Source of the DNA: Cherax quadricarinatus
Lineage: Eukaryota; Arthropoda; Malacostraca; Decapoda; Parastacidae
Direction: 5' to 3'
DNA length: 64,000 nucleotides
Assembly (NCBI RefSeq): GCF_038502225.1
Contig: NC_091300.1
Location: 48,686,489-48,750,488 of the forward strand
The translations under genes and the position numbers were made by a program. Shown in pieces: positions 60,795 to 64,000 of this stretch. Position 1 is the first letter of the stretch, and each line of letters begins with the position of its first letter. The notes beneath the pieces were generated by a model. It saw only the letters and a list, made by a program, of their open reading frames with translations, was not told the DNA's origin and ran no database searches.

Positions 60795-63700
60795 CTAGGT
60801 CCTCTCTCTCCCTGCCCCATGAGCTTTATCATACCTCGCCTTAAAACTATGTATGGTTCCCGCCTCCACTACGTCACTTTCTAGGCTATTCCACGGTCTG
60901 ACTACTCTATGATTGAAGAAATACTTCCTAACATCCCTTTGATTCATCTGAGTCTTCAACTTCCAATTGTGACCTCTTGTGTCTGTGTCCCCTCTCTGGA
61001 ACATCCCGTCTTTGTCCACCTTGTCTATTCCGCGCAGTATTTTATATGTCGTTATCATGTCTCCCCTGACCCTCCTGTCCTCCAGTGTCGTCAGGCCGAT
61101 TTCCCTCAACCTTTCTTCGTAGGACAATCCCCGTAGCTCTGGGACTAGCCTTGTTGCAAACCTTTGCACTTTCTCTAATTTCTTGACGTGCTTGACTAGG
61201 TGTGGATTCCAAACTGGTGCTGCATACTCCAGTATGGGCCTGACGTAAATGGTATACAGAGTCTTGAACGAATCCTTACTGAGGTATCGGAACGCTATCC
61301 GTAGGTTTGCCAGGCGCCCGTATGCTGCAGCAGTTATCTGATTGATGTGCGCCTCAGGAGATATGCTCGGTGTTATACTCACCCCCAGATCTTTTTCCTT
61401 GAGTGAGGTTTGCAGTCTTTGGCCATCTAAACTATATTGTGTCTGCGGTCTTCTTTGCCCTTCCCCAATCTTCATGACTTTGCATTTGGCAGTGTTAAAC
61501 TCAAGGAGCCAGTTGCTGGACCAGGCTTGTAGCCTGTCCAGGTCTCTTTGTAGTCCTGCCTGATCCTCATCCGATTTGATTCTTCTCATTAACTTCACAT
61601 CATCTGCAAACAAGGACACTTCTGAGTCTATCCCTTCCGTTATGTCGTTCACATATACCAAGAACAGCACAGGTCCTAGGACTGACCCCTGTGGAACCCC
61701 GCTTGTCACAAGCGCCCACTCTGACACCTCGTCACGTACCATGACTCGTTGTTGCCTCCCTGTCAGGTATTCTCTGATCCATTGCAGTGCCTTTCCTGTT
61801 ATGTGTGCCTGATCCTCTAGCTTTTGCAGTAACCTCTTGTGAGGAACTGTGTCGAAGGCCTTCTTGCAGTCCAAAAAAATGCAGTCGATCCACCCCTCTC
61901 TCTCTTGTCTTACTTCTGTCACCTTGTCATAAAACTCTAGTAGGTTTGTGACACAGGATTTTCCTTCCCTGAAACCGTGCTGGTTGTCAATTATACACTT
62001 GTTTCTTTCCAGGTGCTCCACCACTCTCCTCCTGATGATCTTCTCCATGACCTTGCATACTATACACGTTAGTGATACAGGTCTGTAGTTTAGTGCCTCA
62101 TGTCTGTCTCCCTTTTTAAAAATTGGGACTACATTTGCCATCTTCCATACCTCAGGGAGTTGCCCAGTTTCAAATGATGTGTTGAAGATCTTTGTTAATG
62201 GCACACACAATATCTCTGCTCCCTCTTTAAGGACCCACGGAGAGATGTTGTCTGGTCCCACCGCCTTTGAGGTGTCAAGTTCGCATAGCAGCTTCTTCAC
62301 TTCCTCCTTGGTTATATGTACCTCATCCAGCACTTGCTGGTGTACCCCCCTGTTCTGATTTCCTGGAGTCCTACTGGTTTCCACTGTAAATACTTCTTTA
62401 AATCTCGTGTTGAGCTCCTGACATACCTCTCGGTCGTTTCTTGTGAATTCCCCATCACCCTTCCTCAGTCTGATTACCTGGTCCTTGACTGTTGTTTTCC
62501 TCCTGATGTGGCTGTACAACAGCTTCGGGTCAGTCTTGACTTTCGATGCTATGTCATTTTCGTATTGTCGCTGAGCCTCCCTTCTTATCTGTGCATATTC
62601 GTTTCTGGCTCTTCGGCTAATCTCTTTATTTTCCTGAGTTCTCTGTCTTCTGTACCTTTTCCATTCTCTAGTACACCTAGTTTTTGCCTCCCTACACCTT
62701 TGGGTGAACCAAGGACTCGTTCTGTTCTTCCCATTATTTCTGTTTCCCTTGGGAACAAACTTCTCCTCTGCCTCCTTGCATTTTGTTGCCACATAGTCCA
62801 TCATTTCTTGTACTGGTTTTCCTGTCAGTTCCCTCTCCCACTGAATGTTTTGAAGGAAGTTCCTCATGCCTGAGTAGTTCCCCCTTTTGTAGTTTGGTTT
62901 TTCCCACCCTATTCCTGCTACTCTCTCCACTTGGAGCTCAACTATGTAGTCGAAGCACAGAACCACATGATCACTAGCTCCCAGGGGCCTTTCATACAAG
63001 ATATCCTCGATGTCTGAACTACTCAAGGTGAATACAAGGTCCAGTCTTGCTGGTTCATCTTCTCCTCTCTCTCTGGTAGTGTCTCTAACATGTTGATGCA
63101 TGAGGTTTTCCAGTACTACATCCATCATCTTGGCTCTCCATGTTTCGGGACCCCCATGGGGCTCCAGGTTTTCCCAGTCAATCTCCTTGTGATTGAAATC
63201 ACCCATAACTAGTAACTTTGCTCCCCCCATGTGTGCTCTCCTGGCCACCTCGGCTAGTGTGTCGACCATGGCTCTGTTGCTCTCATCGTATTCTTCTCTT
63301 GGTCTCCTGCAGTTCTGTGGTGGGTTGTACATTACTGCAATTATCACCTTATGTCCCTCAGACTGGATTGTTCCTACTAAGTAGTCCCTTTCACCCGTGC
63401 CATCCATTCCTTCCATTTTCTCAAAACCCCACTGGTTTTTAATGAGCAGTGCAACTCCTCCTCCCCCTCTCCTCCCTCTGTCTTTCCTGAGGATTTGATA
63501 TCCGGGTGGAAAGATTGAATCTGTTATTATTCTGGTGAGTTTTGTTTCTGTGAGTGCTATTATGTCTGGGGATGTCTCCTTGATTCTTTCGTGCCACTCC
63601 TCATACTTATTTGTTATTCCATCTGCATTTGTATACCACACCTTCAACTTCTTTTCTAAGACTGTGGTCTGGGAGGTGTATTGGGGTTGGGGAAGTGGGA

Positions 63701-63809
63701 GACCTGATAAGGAACTATGGGTGGTTGCTGTGGGGGTGGAGTTTGTAATGTAGTGGGTGGGGGCATTGGATGTGGCATGGGTGTTTTGGTTTAGAGTGTT
63801 TGGCTGCAC
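60795..63809 (-). CDS. LINE ORF2: APE endonuclease / reverse transcriptase, intact
   Basis: 1004 codons without a stop. Residues about 55-280 form the APE-type endonuclease that nicks target DNA: YTNADGITNKY, ALTETKL, AVMYNPPQ, MGDFNHKEIDW and GASDHVV. Residues about 500-800 are the reverse transcriptase: GPDNISPWVL, NYRPVSLTC, IFLDCKKAFDTVPH, SGVPQGSVLGPVLF, and catalytic LFADDVKLM. The C-terminal third holds AAPVWNPHL and RGLSYEERL. All named catalytic residues are present, so it could be active. The chosen start is a GTG; the frame is open upstream to the window edge and the first in-frame ATG lies well inside the endonuclease, so the real start is unclear. Confidence 0.93.
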   Translation of the reverse strand: MQPNTLNQNTHATSNAPTHYITNSTPTATTHSSLSGLPLPQPQYTSQTTVLEKKLKVWYTNADGITNKYEEWHERIKETSPDIIALTETKLTRIITDSIFPPGYQILRKDRGRRGGGGVALLIKNQWGFEKMEGMDGTGERDYLVGTIQSEGHKVIIAVMYNPPQNCRRPREEYDESNRAMVDTLAEVARRAHMGGAKLLVMGDFNHKEIDWENLEPHGGPETWRAKMMDVVLENLMHQHVRDTTRERGEDEPARLDLVFTLSSSDIEDILYERPLGASDHVVLCFDYIVELQVERVAGIGWEKPNYKRGNYSGMRNFLQNIQWERELTGKPVQEMMDYVATKCKEAEEKFVPKGNRNNGKNRTSPWFTQRCREAKTRCTREWKRYRRQRTQENKEISRRARNEYAQIRREAQRQYENDIASKVKTDPKLLYSHIRRKTTVKDQVIRLRKGDGEFTRNDREVCQELNTRFKEVFTVETSRTPGNQNRGVHQQVLDEVHITKEEVKKLLCELDTSKAVGPDNISPWVLKEGAEILCVPLTKIFNTSFETGQLPEVWKMANVVPIFKKGDRHEALNYRPVSLTCIVCKVMEKIIRRRVVEHLERNKCIIDNQHGFREGKSCVTNLLEFYDKVTEVRQEREGWIDCIFLDCKKAFDTVPHKRLLQKLEDQAHITGKALQWIREYLTGRQQRVMVRDEVSEWALVTSGVPQGSVLGPVLFLVYVNDITEGIDSEVSLFADDVKLMRRIKSDEDQAGLQRDLDRLQAWSSNWLLEFNTAKCKVMKIGEGQRRPQTQYSLDGQRLQTSLKEKDLGVSITPSISPEAHINQITAAAYGRLANLRIAFRYLSKDSFKTLYTIYVRPILEYAAPVWNPHLVKHVKKLEKVQRFATRLVPELRGLSYEERLREIGLTTLEDRRVRGDMITTYKILRGIDKVDKDGMFQRGDTDTRGHNWKLKTQMNQRDVRKYFFNHRVVRPWNSLESDVVEAGTIHSFKARYDKAHGAGRERT

Positions 63810-64000
63810 TGGGGTTGACCTGGTTGGGAGGCTTCTATAGGAAGCTGTGAGGGAGGTTGTATTTGATCTTCTTCCTGTGTCTGGGATCTCCTGTCTGTCT
63901 TCTCCATCCCCTCTCTTTCCTCCTTTCGCCTTTGTACCATCTTTCTCAGTTGCTGCCTTTCTTCTTGTGTTCTGTCGCGGTCGAGATACACCTTCCTGTA
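63791..64000 (-). CDS. LINE ORF1, C-terminal end (partial)
   Basis: At least 66 codons ending QPQCSQTL at 63791, starting beyond the window. LDRDRTQEERQQLRKMVQRR resembles the charged C-terminal region of ORF1 proteins from related decapod LINEs. It overlaps the ORF2 frame; both frames are open from the window edge to 63791. Confidence 0.6.
   Translation of the reverse strand, partial: YRKVYLDRDRTQEERQQLRKMVQRRKEEREGMEKTDRRSQTQEEDQIQPPSQLPIEASQPGQPQCSQTL

Larger units (their letters stand above)
60731..64000 (-). mobile_element. CR1-like LINE, best-preserved copy (cut by window edge)
   Basis: Minus element with the end of ORF1, a complete ORF2 and a short 3' UTR ending AAATAGGTGAGTAC then (AC)n. 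No internal break seen. Its 5' end lies outside the window. Confidence 0.92.

Noticed and set aside
60462..60844. Frames in GT/CA microsatellites (also at 29.3, 30.0, 31.6, 51.6 and 52.9 kb)
   Set aside because: Dinucleotide repeats give His-Thr, Cys-Val or Tyr-Ile runs without coding meaning.
62316..62873. Plus-strand 185-codon frame opposite the intact LINE ORF2
   Set aside because: Antisense shadow of the reverse-strand ORF2, repeated opposite other LINE copies.

Overview
This window looks like an accessory, repeat-saturated piece of a eukaryotic genome, most likely a decapod crustacean (crayfish or shrimp type). That call is inference from its contents: CR1/Jockey-like LINEs ending in a CA-repeat tail, an RTE-like LINE with a 3' region I recognise as common in decapod DNA, tRNA-derived SINEs, Penelope-like (PLE) relics, a multi-copy arthropod protein pseudogene, and long minisatellites. 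I found no convincing single-copy host gene. Nearly every real reading frame belongs to a mobile element, and most are broken.

Layout. 1-7257 is a very homogeneous 378-bp tandem satellite, first in minus and then (from about 3637) in plus orientation. Each unit carries a TATA box, a type I hammerhead-ribozyme-like motif and an AATAAA. An ORF1-only LINE derivative (689-2772) sits in it with a 10-bp target duplication. 7258-8764 is a LINE reverse transcriptase fragment. 8765-11800 holds fold-back copies of the hammerhead unit, a PLE GIY-YIG endonuclease relic and old LINE/SINE debris. 12205-15430 is two abutting minisatellites (29 bp, then 20/21 bp). 15631-15822 is another fold-back. 16480-17553 is a frameshifted arthropod multi-copy protein. 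17711-21290 is a palindromic pair of RTE-like LINE copies.

21551-31720 contains three degraded copies of one CR1-like LINE, one LINE ORF1 stub, a Tigger/pogo 5' stub, SINE fold-backs and AT/CA microsatellites. 32100-32720 is a second PLE relic. 33520-42647 is a composite Ty3/gypsy-type LTR element with three LTRs, enclosed by a 5-bp target duplication; its pol has integrase upstream of reverse transcriptase (Gmr1-like order). 42880-44575 is a LINE ORF1 plus the beginning of an endonuclease. 44985-45560 is a BEL/Pao integrase relic.

45634-47409 is a 27-bp minisatellite, interrupted near its end by a 2.6-kb non-coding LTR element (47410-50040) carrying nine perfect TGACGTCA (CRE) sites. 50045-55380 holds a hAT-like end, another CR1-like LINE copy and a Ty3/gypsy RT/RNase H relic. 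55597-59090 is a 24-bp minisatellite open on both strands, followed by a 38-bp array and a GT microsatellite. 60731-64000 is the best-preserved LINE, with a 1004-codon endonuclease/reverse transcriptase and the end of its ORF1, running off the right edge.

How parts relate. The intact LINE at the right edge is the likely reference for the broken copies at 21.9, 27.3, 30.1 and 51.7 kb, all of which end in the same tail beside CA repeats. The hammerhead units, their fold-backs and the two PLE endonuclease relics plausibly belong to one Penelope-like lineage. Element identities rest on motifs read by eye; no alignment or database search was run.
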